Shown piece by piece: positions 25,062-36,404 of a stretch of DNA of 64,000 nt. The stretch is from Rhodamnia argentea. Taxonomy: Eukaryota > Streptophyta > Magnoliopsida > Myrtales > Myrtaceae. The stretch covers positions 35,346,934 to 35,410,933 of the forward strand of contig NC_063151.1 of assembly GCF_020921035.1 (NCBI RefSeq), in the 5' to 3' direction. A program made the position numbers and the translations under genes. The notes below the pieces were generated by a model. The model was not told the origin of the DNA. It saw only the letters and a program-made list of their open reading frames with translations, and did not search any database. The stretch's first letter is position 1. Each line of letters begins with the position of its first letter.

Positions 25062-28000
25062 TTAGCACGCTCCGATCTGCGACAGCAACGCCTTGATCTT
25101 CCGGGCGGGTCGCCTCCTGTGGTTCTCCCTCTGCTTCCTCTTGCTCATCCATGAGAGGCACCCGACTTGCCTGCACCTGCAACTCCTTTGCCCATCTTCC
25201 TTCTCTCCCTCCTCGCTGTCTCTCGTCGACGTGCTGCCTTCCTCTTCTTCTTCGTCTCCCGTTTCTTCTTTCGCCCCAGCCTGCGGAACCCACGTATGTT
25301 GGTCGCCAGTTATGATTCGAAGAAGTGCTTGAACTCAGAAAAACTTTAGATTTCGATCGAGAAACTAACTTCTATCGACCTGATTATTACTCTAGCTTGG
25401 AGGGGTGGTACAACAAATCGAGTGCTAGATAGATAACTTAATTTCAGAGAGATGTAACAAGAGAACCACACCTGCCAAACCGAAGTTGGACTTCGTCCAT
25501 ACGCAGAGTTTAGGATTGAGTAGACAGTGTCCATCTTCTACTACGCTTATGTAATTATAGTCCACATGGTCAAACGTACATGTCAAGTGTCTTCATCGTC
25601 GAAATGTCGAATCCTATCGCAATGCCATGACCCTGGATACCGACACCACTCATGGAAAATGATCGTATGCTACGGATTTCATCTCACGTTATATATCATG
25701 CGTGCTATAAGGAAGAATGTTCAAAAAGTTATAAATCTATTTTGCTTTTGCCAATTCAATCATTAATCTTTTAATTGTAATAATCGAATCCTATACCTTT
25801 TCATGTTTTGCCAATTATCGAAAATCGCCGACGTGAACGCCGATTGTCCTATGTGGCGCAGCCAGTGCTAACAATTCCTAATAATATTTTTAATATATTT
25901 CAAAATTTATAATTACATAAGCGTGGTGGAAGATGGACGCTGTCTATTTAATCCTAAACTATGCATATGGACAAAGTCCAACATTGGTTTGGTAGGTTTT
26001 GTTCTCTTGTCACATCTATGTGAAATTAAGTTATCGATCTAACGTGCTCGATTTGTTGTACCACATGGTCAAACGTACATGTCAAGTGTCTTCATCGTCG
26101 AAATGTCGGATCCTCTCGCAATGCCATGATCCTGGATACCGACACCACACGTGGTGATCGTATGCTACAGATTTCATCTCACGTTATATATCATGAGTGC
26201 TACAAGGAAAATTGTTCAAAAAGTTATAAACCTATTGTAGTTTTGTCAATTCAGTTATTAATCTTTTAATAGTAACAATTGAGTCCTATATATATTCGGG
26301 TTTTGCCAATTGAATCATCTGCTCAATTTTGATCAAATGGCGCGGCCGACGCCGACAATCACATCAACGATTTCTGATCAAAATCGGCCGGATGGACTCA
26401 ATTGGCACAATTAAAATATTTAGGACTAAATTGACAAAAATGCAATATATGTAAGACTTTTTTGGATAATTTTTTCAGTACTATATGCGTGAACTTTACC
26501 GTACACTTGCATCAAAAAGGTTATAAACCCTAAAAATATCTTAGCGCCCATCTTTTGGAAATGGTGCGGTTTCACGTAGCAAAGGAAAGTGCAGCGCACA
26601 GATGAGACCAAATCGGGAATCGCAGGACGAACTATTCATTCGCCGAAGAAGAAGATGTACGTTTCCACCCTAAAAAAGCATGTGCCGACCAAAGTAGTGG
26701 GTGTTGCTATTTCATTGAGAGAGTCGATGAAGAAACCCCAAAAAGAAAGACCTATAAAATGATGATAATCGATGCAAGCCTACAAAGAAGTCCTTGGAGA
26801 AAAGAATTACTTTTGAAATTCATCATTATTGCAGCATCTCGATGTTGAGAAGAACCAAACAGTAGGATCAAAATCAAGCACGGAACGAACGATTGTACGG
26901 CAAATTCAAATTGCAAAAGATTGAAGCCCGGATCTGGAAAAGGGTTAAAGACGAGTTTGGCTCTATTGGTGGAGCAAGATTAACTCTGGATGAGCAAGGG
27001 GAAAGCGAACAAAAGGGAAAGAGGCAGGCTCGTGATCGGGTATAAGGGATCGTGGGGCCACGTTGTGCTCGGAGCAGGAGGGACCAATTTCTATCACTCT
27101 CGATGTTGGGCGGGAACATTTCATGGGATGCTCGGTTGTAGTTGTCGTTCTGTTCGTTGAGGATAAATGGTGCTCGAAAAAGCAAAAGGACAAATTATCG
27201 TACTTAGGCGAAGATATTCCTAAAGATGAGAGGAGATGGGATATTGAATTTGAAGAGAATGCTTACGTGACTTGACTGTTAATCTGTCATTATCAAGACT
27301 AAAAGACTGCAACAGTGGTTGGGATCTGATTATATCCTCTCAAAACCTGATTATTATGTCATTTTCAACATTTAGACTAATGGGCGGACTGAAATTATAT
27401 GAATATAAGATATAAGGCATATTATAAACCTGGAAGTCAGGCGACGTGAAACTGTACCTTAACACAAAACATTCGTACCTCTTCCTCGGACTTCATTTTC
27501 GAATTTGAATGTGGCGACTCCTCGCTATCGGCACTGCACCGTTTCGGCATCCTCTCTCCAATCGACGGTGTCGAAGCCAGGCTTGGGCTGCTCGACGTCA
27601 GATCGGTCAGCGTGCTCTGAATTCCAATATCCCTAGTCGCTCTCACCACTTTCTTTTCTGGAAAAAAAAAATAATCCAAGTAACAGAAGACCTAAATAGC
27701 TCTTGATTAGAACAACCGAACTTATTTAGATTGGACACGGATTGAAAATACAAAAGGGTAGTTGAAATGAACCTTGAATTGGGATTTGGAGCACATTTTC
27801 TTGTGGGTTGGGAGAGGCAAGCTTGTTACTGGTTTGTACAGAGAAATACGAATGATGTGAAGAAGCAGAGTAGATGAGAGGTGCAGACATGGTGATCCGG
27901 CTGGTCATCATGTTGCGGAAAGATCTGGCACTGAGAGTTTTTGAAGACAGGCACTCCATTGGCACCTGCCCGGAGAGCGGGTTGCTGATGTACTTCTCTG

Positions 28001-28686
28001 CATCGCTCCACTTTGAATTCAGAGCGAATCCTTCTGGCGACAAGCACTCCCACAGATACCCTGACCTCGCCTGCAATGCTGCGTTTCACACACAGTACGA
28101 TTCGTGAACTTTCCGAACGTAAGACAAAAGAACGGAAAAACCAGCTTCGTTAGGATAAGGAAGACCGTAATGTGTTTTTTTGGTTACCTTTGAGAGCAGT
28201 GGTGAAGGAGTATGTTGAAGGATCAATCTCATCTGCGCATAATGAGGTTCAAAACAGGAAAAAAAAAAATCAGGAAAACTGGATGACAAACCAAAAGGCC
28301 ATGAGCTCTCGATGCCCGACTTATGGTATTTTAATGCACGCGATGCGCGCGCAACTCAAGCGAGGACTGTGCGAATCGAGTTCAGACAAGGATGGTCACG
28401 AGCTTGGATTCTAGAGAGAGAGAGAGAGAGAGAGTAAGAATTGGAAACCTCTAAAACAAGGGTAGCCAGGGGAAGAAGCAGTGCTGGAGGTGGTGAAGTT
28501 GGAACGGAAAGAGCGGTTGTCCTCTCGGAAGCTCCTGATGTTGGAAGCGGAGAACCTTCGGGAGCTGGTGTTGTGTCTGCTGATCCTGCTGGCTTTCAAA
28601 TCCCAATCGTTCAAGTTGAAGTCCGAGGATGGTTCCTGATGGTGGTCTCTTCGCCTGGGAATATAGTTTGGAGATTGGTTTTCCAT
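25062..28686 (-). CDS. Conserved plant protein of unknown function, basic C-terminus
   Basis: Five exons on the minus strand (28449-28686, 28188-28232, 27773-28078, 27479-27657, 25062-25280) join in frame to 328 aa. I recall related eudicot proteins carrying the same blocks but know no assigned function. The blocks are SSRRFSASNIRSFREDNRSF (residues 41-60), SPGYPCFRDEIDPSTYSFTT, WECLSPEGFALNSKWSDAEK, NPLSGQVPMECLSSKTLS and ITMSAPLIY. The middle is Ser/Thr/Pro-rich (TSSSPSLASTPSIGER). The last exon is acidic (GDEEEEEGSTST), then strongly basic with Cys (CLSWMSKRKQRENHRRRPAR), ending LLSQIGAC. No signal peptide or membrane segment is seen. The low-complexity charged tail suggests a cytosolic or nuclear regulatory protein, which is inference. 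The last intron (25281-27478) is 2.2 kb and filled with repeats. The last-exon assignment rests on phase, a good acceptor (ttccgcag) and similarity to the family tail. Confidence 0.8.
25406..25557 (+). repeat. Left arm of a 152-bp inverted repeat in the last intron
   Basis: Begins 'tggtacaacaaatcgag' and ends 'cgcttatgtaatta'. Its reverse complement lies at 25910-26063 with scattered mismatches, so transcripts of the minus-strand gene could form a long stem with a loop of about 350 bases. Confidence 0.85.
25562..25815 (+). repeat. Direct repeat B, copy 1
   Basis: Starts 'ccacatggtcaaacgtacat' and runs through 'ggataccgacaccac' into a 'ccaattcaatc' TIR arm. A second copy starts at 26061. Each copy directly follows an arm of the inverted repeat. 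Confidence 0.85.
25910..26063 (-). repeat. Right arm of the 152-bp inverted repeat
   Basis: Reverse complement of 25406-25557, ending 'ctcgatttgttgtacca'. Together the two arms bound a fold-back unit of about 658 bp. Confidence 0.85.
26061..26318 (+). repeat. Direct repeat B, copy 2
   Basis: Same orientation as 25562-25815 and highly similar over about 250 bases, continuing into the left arm of a complete small TIR element. Confidence 0.85.
26206..26477. mobile_element. Complete MITE of the 'ccaattcag' family, about 270 bp
   Basis: The left end 'ggaaaattgttcaaaaagtt...cctattgtag' and right end '...tgcaatatatgtaagacttttttggataattttttc' are imperfect inverted repeats of about 80 bases. The centre is GC-richer ('gcggccgacgccgac'). 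There is no coding capacity. This is the clearest compact member of a family that also forms the 1-862 and 14870-17526 elements. Confidence 0.7.
26478..27478. other. Remainder of the last intron of the unknown minus-strand gene
   Basis: No exon of the gene is recognised here. Open frames at 26874-27275 on both strands show no domain. Confidence 0.4.
28413..28434 (+). repeat. (AG)n microsatellite in intron 1 of the unknown minus-strand gene
   Basis: Eleven AG units; on the gene's strand it is a CT tract close to the intron 1 donor. Confidence 0.85.
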
Positions 28687-28692
28687 GGTCAG

Positions 28693-28713
28693 CTCTCTCT
28701 CTCTCTCTCTCTC
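28693..28713 (+). repeat. (CT)n tract just upstream of the unknown gene's start codon
   Basis: About ten CT units immediately outside the minus-strand ATG; on that strand it is a GA-rich leader. Confidence 0.85.
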
Positions 28714-30538
28714 AAATTTCTCAACTTTCCAAGTTCTGGGTTTTCTGCTTTGTTTCAGTTCGGATATGGAGGTTTGAATCTTTCAAATAAAATTAGTTTA
28801 TTTTTCAGTGGGCGCCACTTTTTGCTGAATGATTGTTTTTTTTTTTTTTAAGGGGGGTCAGATTTTGCTGCTGAATGATTGTGGAGCAGTTTTTGAGTAG
28901 TACTTTTTGGTGTAGGGAAGGATATAGACAAACTCGTGGTGGATTCTCTCTTTGGCTTACTTTGTTGGGTAAAATTTCGAAATGGAGCCACTTCATATCG
29001 TTTGAATTGGTAAATAGATTTATTGACACTTTTTTGAATATGAGGGAGAATATAAGGTGAGAATATTTCTTGGAAGATTTGAGCCGCCCCAAGTACGTCA
29101 TTTGAAAATTTTGAAATGATGAAATTGAGCTTTTCATCCAATCAATCAGTTATTTGCTTGCAAATAATGCACTGCGGCCTAAGTTTTCCAACTAATATAC
29201 CATTAAGTCATGAAGAAGTCCACTTATGTGGCACAAATGGAAAACGTAGAATAAGGCAAGAAGAGGGATATGTCGAGAACGACGATAGCTAGTTATAATT
29301 GCCAAATATACAGAATCCGATGAGCCACTATCCCGGTGCCGCATTGTAAGGATCAAGCAACCCTCACCATGGACAAGCGGTGACCGTGCCGTCAAAGGGG
29401 TCATGTTCCAGCGATGACATGGGACGGTGGCTAGCTCAAATGTGAGATGCACTGGCATCCTCTCCAGCAACAACCCCCCCCAAAAAGTCTCTAACTTTGA
29501 GCAATGGTAATCAAAGATATGCACACGTAAGAATATGTTTCCACTGCTCTCTCCTACATCATTTAAAGGTTGTTAAATATGAATTTCTAGAGTTTTGAAG
29601 TAATTCGATTGTTTATACTCTCAGAACGATGGCCATATTAGTATAATTAGATCGTGAACAACGATGGGACTTCACTGGACAAATGGCGCCGGTTAGGGAA
29701 CCGTAGAAACGTTAAATTCAGTGTCTCATTGCCCCATTTCCTAGTGTAAAAAAGCCTCTGCATCTGTTGTTGCTTTGTTGTTCGATTTCTACGGAAGAAG
29801 CACGCAGAAGATGGGCGTGAAGTTGGAATGGAATGACTGTTGACTATGGTTCGGTTTTAGCTGGAACATTCGCCTCCAACTTGGTGAAACTGGAGACGAT
29901 AGAGTAAGAATAGACACATGCAAGAGAGGGAGAAGGAAGGGTTGTTGTCAGGATGGGCTGGACGAAGAGGAAAAGGAGTGGTGGATGGCATGCATGGCAG
30001 CGGGATTTCATTACAACAACACTCCATCGTCTCGTCTCTTCTCGGTGTTCCTGCGTACGTGAATTGATGATGATGAGGAGGAGGCTGTCGTCGTTTCCTC
30101 TCCTCTTCTCTTCTGACATTTCTAGATTGTACCACCGAGGAAGAATCAAGGGGTCCCACTCCCAATAAGTAAAGCTCATCAGGGCCGTCAGTTTTGTCTG
30201 ATCTGTACGCCTTGTTGTTTCGTTGACAATGATTATGGCGCTGGGGGGTGATGCTGCGGTGGGCCCCGCCTTCACTTCATTTGATTTTGTAAGAGTTTTT
30301 ATTTCCCCTTTTCCAATTTAAACTCGTTCAATTTCAAGGAGATGATCCCTTCTGATGTCATGCCTACCCCTAATAACACCTCTTGATCTTTGGTGGTCCC
30401 GAGTCCTATGTACGATTTTGTTTTATATGCGCGTGAATTTCCTAAATAATTTTCTTTCGCGGGATGGTGAAATTTACAGGTCGTATTATTAAAATTAAAC
30501 AAAAGTAATTACTAAGCATATTTAAAAATTATTTTGAT
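28714..30538. other. Gene-free spacer
   Basis: Promoter side of the unknown minus-strand gene, then mixed sequence. Frames at 29192-29524 and 29844-30275 (minus) have no recognisable domain. I see no supported gene. Confidence 0.45.
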
Positions 30539-31926
30539 TAGGGGTGTGCAACCAGATCAGGTTTATTCGGAATTCACATCGAAATTACCCAAAAAAACAG
30601 GTTCGGGAACCTGTTCCCATTCAAACCGATCCGAAAATCGATTATAAATCTTGGGAAACGGTTGGAACCGGACCGGTTCTCCGCTCCAAGTACCTAGTAA
30701 CCGGATTGATTCTCGGCTCCAAGTACCTAAGAACCGGATCGGTTTTGGAATTGATTTTTAGCAATTGTTAAAAAAAAAACCCTAGTCTCGCTTGCCTCGC
30801 TTATTCTATTTTTGGTAGATTGTAATTTCTATTGCTCATATTAGAGGATTGTTGCTTTTGGTGGTTAGTGAATTTTATTATTCATCTTTTACTTTAAATC
30901 GTTTCATTGCTACTCATATTATTTTGTTGAAAAAAATGAAATAAAAAAAAGAAGAAAAATATGTTCTCGGGTAGATCTTAAAACCGGATCGAAAAAACAG
31001 AGTATGTTCCAAAATAGGTTTCAAAAATTTGGAACATATTATAACAGGATCTGTTTTATGATCCTGGATTCGAACCTACCCACCCAGCCATGCTCATCCT
31101 ATATTTTAACATCCAAATGGTTAATTGCGTGGAGAAAAGCAATACAGCGCACGCTGTGATTTTTTTTTTTAAATGCACGCGAGCATCAGCCGTGGAAATT
31201 TGCTTAGAATTTGCAATTTCTAAGTCGGGGCTCAACCGACCCCGCCCATGATCTCAAAGTCGGGCTCGACTAGACTCGACCCGTTTTGGAAGAAGTTGTG
31301 TACAGACGGGCCTTGATGTTGAGACTCATTTGTCGGCCAAGCCTCACCAGGCTAGGCCCGGGATGGTCAAATCCAAGGACCACTGCCACGGGGGCATGAT
31401 CTAATCGTCACTGTGGTTGATTGCCTCGACGACACTGAAAATGGGCCACGAAAGCAAAAAGGGTCGAGGAGAGTAATCGCGGGCAGGAGCCACCACACAA
31501 AGTCGCGGAAGCGATATCGAGTTGTCCGGATCTCGATCGTTGAGAGAGACGCCCTCCGCTATGGGCGAGCATGGTTCCAGGTTCTAAAAGTTGAAAAATT
31601 GGCTCCGACGATTTTGGTTTCACTAGCCTGAGCTTTTACTTCTAGTGATACTTATGACCGAGACTTTTATTTTATTTATATTTCAAATTCTTCTTCTATG
31701 TAAATATGAGTTATGGTCATTAATATGATGATTCACCGCAATATTTCAATCAAGTATCAAGATGGAACCTAAATAGGCCCTAGAGCCGATCCTAAAACTT
31801 GTGACATGATAGGTTTCAAAATATGCGGGACAGGTTTTAGGTTCCCAAAATTGAGAAACCAGTTCCGATAGGTAGGTTCCAAATTCCGTGTAGAATTTCA
31901 ACCGATCTTGAAATCGCTCACCCCTA
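30539..31926. mobile_element. hAT-like non-autonomous element(s) with TAGGGGTG ends
   Basis: The left end 'taggggtgtgcaaccagatc' is mirrored at the far right by '...gaaatcgctcacccccta'-type sequence whose reverse is 'taggggtgagcgattt'. Both ends carry 'ggttcc/ggaacc' subterminal repeats. A further related end (reverse 'aggatgagcatggctgggtg') lies near 31100, so two elements may be joined or nested. No transposase frame is present. No clean 8-bp target duplication was found. Confidence 0.5.
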
Positions 31927-32515
31927 ACCACCATGACAATCACCGCAAATGCTAGTCTTGTGTATCGTCGTAGTGGTTGATCATTGCAATGACTCTCGTA
32001 GTGGGGAACGAAAAAGGTATTCTTGCGTTTGTTCAAATGATATTCACAAATAATTCATCGATAATGAAAAGAGATGGAAAAGGAAAGTTGATTCGTTTGG
32101 TACCCAAAACAAAATTCGAGCTACAGATGTATCAAGAAAACACTTCCAAGATGCATGATGGTTTTCGTGTATCAATCTGCTACTAAAAAACATATTTAGG
32201 CTCCACTTATTTCACGAAAAATAAGTGATTGCAAAAATATTTTTCTAAAAATGATTGTTTGTATCACTCACAAGTTCACAAAAATTAATAGACAGATTTT
32301 TCTCGTCCGGAAAACATTTAGAAATAAATCATTGTAACCGATGAAAATTTTCTCAATTAACTTACTGTTTCAAACGTTTGTTTTTAGGAAAAAGGAAAAT
32401 TAAAATTATTTATTTTTACGAAAAATTGGAGCCTTGTCTTCTATTTCAAATTTCCCTTGCATTAGAAGATTTTCATAACGACGATGACGAGATCATGACG
32501 AAAGCAATCTAAGTA
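31927..32515. other. Gene-free stretch with a possible small MITE
   Basis: From about 32205 to 32430 the sequence 'ttcacgaaaaataagtg...aaacgtttgtttttagg' resembles small hAT-type MITEs. The rest is featureless. Confidence 0.3.
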
Positions 32516-33703
32516 GGAAAAAATTCTAATAAGGGCTCGAAGTGCATCATTTTCTTAAATAAAAATATTAAGTGCATCTTATTTTAAATAAAAGCATAAA
32601 GTGGCCATGACTGTTTCAAATAAGGCCCCAAGTAGTCATGTAGTTTCAAACGAGAGCCTAGTCTTAGGGACATTTTCGTCTTTATGACTTTTTTTTTTTT
32701 TTTTTTTCCTTTTTTCTATTTTTCAAAAATTAAAGTAGTCAATATATTAAAAAATAATAACACAGGCAACCTCTACCACATGTGGCCGCCACTCCGCCGC
32801 CGGTGGGGCATCGGTGATGGCCGATGACCTCGCTGACCAGAGGCGAGGAAAACCGAGAGAGTGCTGCTACCCTCTCTCAAATCTGGGCGAGTTCATCTTC
32901 TTCCAAATTTTGCTAGAGAAGCTATGAGTTCATCTTCTCCAAATTTCATATTTTTGACCGAGAATTCACATGTGGGTCTTGTCCAGTGGAAGCAACCCCA
33001 CCACACAAACGCAGGCTCACCTCAGACCTCCTCCTCTGTCGGACATCTTCTTCCAGATAAAAGGGATCGTTCAATACTTTTGTCTGACCTTGTCACTGTT
33101 CATCTTCTTCCAGATGAGCAAACATATGAAATTCAAACAAGTTACAGATTTGAGAGCCTTTGGTTTTCGGTGTTGAGGGATCGTCGTGCAAAATACAATT
33201 ATCTAACTAAAAATTTCTAGCAATCGTCCCTACATGCTTTGCTGCAGCATTCCAGTGTAACCGAGATCTCGAAGGCCTCTAGAATCGTTTGGTGGAGAAT
33301 CATCTTCTGGGTTTTTAAAGCTCGCAGGGGTCGAAGGGTTCCATCTCGGTAAGTTTGGTTGTTTTCTTCCTCCTTTTTTTCAAAGGTGTTTTTTTTTTTT
33401 TGGTCGAATTTCTCGAAGTTGTTTGGTTGCTGGGAAAATGTAGGTTTTTGGGGAGACTCAGGGCTTGGTGGAGGGTGAAGGCAGTGGCAACGAGAGATGA
33501 ACAGTAACTAGGAAAAGAGGAAGAAGAAGAACAATGACAAAGAAAAATAAAAAGAAAAGTAAATGACAGAAATGCCATTGAGACCATGCCCCTTTTTTAG
33601 ACTATATAGCAGCTTTCGGGGCTCTTATTTGAAAGAATGTTCACTCGATATCCTTATTTGAGAAAACGATGGCACTTCAAGACCTTATTTGAAATTTTTG
33701 CAT
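32516..33703. mobile_element. TIR (fold-back) element, about 1.2 kb
   Basis: The left arm (ggaaaaaattctaataaggg, then 'cgaagtgcatc' and repeated 'caaataagg...agtg' units) matches the reverse complement of the right arm (ending 'cttcaagaccttatttgaaa'). Each arm has several copies of an AAATAAGG-containing unit of about 30-40 bases. The GC-rich interior near 32760-32860 and short frames at 32861-33220 and 33315-33587 (minus) match nothing known. No transposase. Confidence 0.6.
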
Positions 33704-33987
33704 TTAAGTATAACCATCAGCTTTGCCATTTCTTTTAGAGCATATTTGTTTGTACTTTGGCAAAAGTAATTTTTTTTATAGTTTGCTAAGTTGTACGAAA
33801 TGTTTATCCACACGTAATCACCGCATCAAAATTTGAAAATTTCTCCTAATTTTATAACTTTATAAGGAGAATTATATGCAATTTTATGTGTTGAAATTTG
33901 TACAATGCGAAAATTTTCAAGTGCTGTGAGTTAAGAACAAAATCGAAATGCATTCATTGCACGATTTGGATAAAGCAAAAGTAATGG

Positions 33988-34949
33988 CAGAAGGATACTA
34001 AAAGTGCCAAAGTATATAGCGTTCACTTTAGTGTCAATTTTTTAAATTAATTAAGTGTCAATTTTTTTAAAAAAATTGTTATTTGAGTTCCAACTCCAAT
34101 GAGCTTTGCCGAAAATCTTACATGATAATTTTTTTTTATTAATGACCTTATCCTATATGGCCCGCCGAAGAATCCCGATCAGCAATAAAAAAAAGCTAAT
34201 AATAAAAAAAAAAAAATAAAGGCTAAAAAACTAAAAAAGAAAGGAAAAGAAGTGCGTTGCGGCGGCGAGGGTGTGGGATGACTGGGGCTTAGCGACCCTT
34301 GCCGGCCATCCCCCATCTCCTCTTCGCTTCTTCCCATCTTCGCTTTGCTTCTCGCGCGCACTTTTCAACTCCCCATTGGTTCTGCTCCCACACTAAGTGT
34401 TCAATGAAATGCCTAAACCATGCTCTCATTCAATCTTCTCTTTCACCCACTTTGTCATTTGGAGCTAGTGTCGAGGCTTGCCAGCAGCGGCCCTTGGCTA
34501 GATATGGACGAGAGCCAATGACCCCCATCGGCCATCCCCCACCCTTGTCGGCTATTATCGGCAATGGCGGGGCCCTCGCCGCTGCAAGCCAAACCTTTTT
34601 TTAAGGTTTTTTTTAGCTTAATTTAATTTTTTTTAGCTTATTTTTAAGTTTGAAAGTCTATTTGGACTGAATTTGTAAAAATATTTGCAACTTGGATTGA
34701 TTTTTTTTAAAAAAATTGAGGTGGATTTTTTTTTTAAAAAAATTCACATGGATTTTTTTAAATTATAAATGACATGTCACTAAAAAATTTTAATTATAAA
34801 TGCCACGTTTATTTTTTTGGCTGGAATCTCTCTTCGATGTCATGCAAATGGATTTATTTCTTCGATTTGATACTTAAGTGAGCTTTTAAAAAATTTTAGT
34901 ACTAAAGTGAGTATCGTATATAAATTCTGACACTTACTATGCTCTCCTG
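33988..34949. mobile_element. TIR element, about 0.96 kb, GC-rich core
   Basis: The left end 'cagaaggatactaaaagtgcc' and right end, read in reverse, 'caggagagcatagtaagtgt' align with 'cactttagt' blocks further in, giving imperfect terminal inverted repeats of about 50 bases. The AT-rich flanks surround a GC-rich core at 34250-34610 ('gccggccatcccc' occurs there more than once in variant form). The core has no identifiable gene. Confidence 0.55.
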
Positions 34950-36247
34950 ATCAAGAGTCATAAAGTAAAAGTATACCTAGACAAGTCCTTAATAGATCGA
35001 GTGTCCCACCACTCTCAAACCCTAGAAAAAGGTTGATATTTCTTACCCAAGTGGCGCAATGTGTAGAACGTGACGGTATCTTTAAAAATATGAAGCACGA
35101 TGTGTCCATGACTTGGGGTTGGCTGGCTTGGTAGTGGACTTTGGGTTGGCTATGTGTTTGTCGTGGCATCAGATTGTTATATTATCGGGTCAATCGAGTC
35201 TTCGGTTGAAAAAGCTTTCAAAAGAAAAAAAATTATAATAGCCATGTCCCGTTTTATAACTTTTGAAGCTGCAATGATTAATTTGTGTTCAAAAATCTAA
35301 ATATGATTATCGAGACGAAAGTAGCTTATAAGTGCAAATGGGCAGTCCCTTCTTTCAACAATTTTTAAAAAAAAAAAAAGGTCTTAATTGGATTTTTTTT
35401 TACTATAATTTTCTAATTATAGATTTTTCAACTTTGGGACTTCAAAAAAAAAAAATTATTTGTTTTGCTGCCATGCCCCCCTCCCCGTTGGAACCAAGAG
35501 AATAATGATAACTTCAAAAGTTTGAAACGAATGCATGAATAATGACTAGATGAAGAACCTTTTAATAAAATGCAAATGCTCGTGCTATAACTCTCTATTT
35601 CCGAAACTCACAATGCTTTTGTGGCTTGCTTGCAATGTTTCACAAGTCTTATTTATAGCTGAAGAAACGTAGCAGTTAAAATGAAGTAACAAGCAAATCC
35701 ACAAAGTACAATCCATTGAGAAATCTTCGATGACTATGTTGGCATTATATGTGCTTCGGTAACTCCCTTCCATTAATAAATGTAGCTTTTTTGATCTTCA
35801 AACTTCTTCGTGCGCCTATCATGAGTCATGCTTCACCGATTCGTTTTCATTCTACTTCCGACACCCACCATAAACCAAGATATTCTTTGAAGAATACTAA
35901 CAACCAAATCTAGAACTCAACAACCAACTAGCTCAAATGTCCAACAATCCATTTTCATGCTTTTCGAACGCTGCCCCCGACCTAAATCTGCCCCTGCTAT
36001 CATCGGCCAATTGATCGAAAAATTGTAATTGGGTCGAATCGTCTAAAATACGTAATTTATTCAAGCTCGGATGCACACACTTGATGTGGTTCTAGGAGTG
36101 CCCCATAAATCGAATTAGTTTTGCAATCGAGAGGGGCATTGACTATTCCAAGGAATCAACCCAGTCATCATTCAACGGTCCACTCTTTCCTCCTCCTCCT
36201 CCTCCCAGATTCCACCACCGTCCACTTATGTGAATTCCCACTCCATT
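34950..36247. other. Gene-free spacer upstream of allene oxide cyclase
   Basis: No gene or clear repeat recognised; several A- and T-runs. The right part is the distal promoter of the AOC gene. Confidence 0.45.
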
Positions 36248-36253
36248 CACATG
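36248..36253 (+). promoter_or_regulatory. CACATG element in the AOC promoter
   Basis: CACATG is a G-box variant that MYC2-type bHLH factors can bind, and it lies about 155 bases before the ATG of a jasmonate biosynthesis gene. A single hexamer is weak evidence. Confidence 0.25.
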
Positions 36254-36307
36254 GTCGAATTCACTTTTAGATGCACCTAATAATCTCTCCATCCATCCAT
36301 CCATCCA

Positions 36308-36314
36308 TATAATA
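36308..36314 (+). promoter_or_regulatory. TATA-like box of the AOC gene
   Basis: A TATAATA-type stretch follows a (CCAT)n run of about 20 bases (36287-36307) and lies about 95 bases before the ATG, placing the likely transcription start near 36340. Confidence 0.4.
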
Positions 36315-36404
36315 ACACTCAGCTTTCCCTTCCATCCTCTACTGCTTGTCTGACCCCAGAACCAAAAACCCACCAATCTTGCTAGTTTCTCTGTCAAAAC
36401 GACG

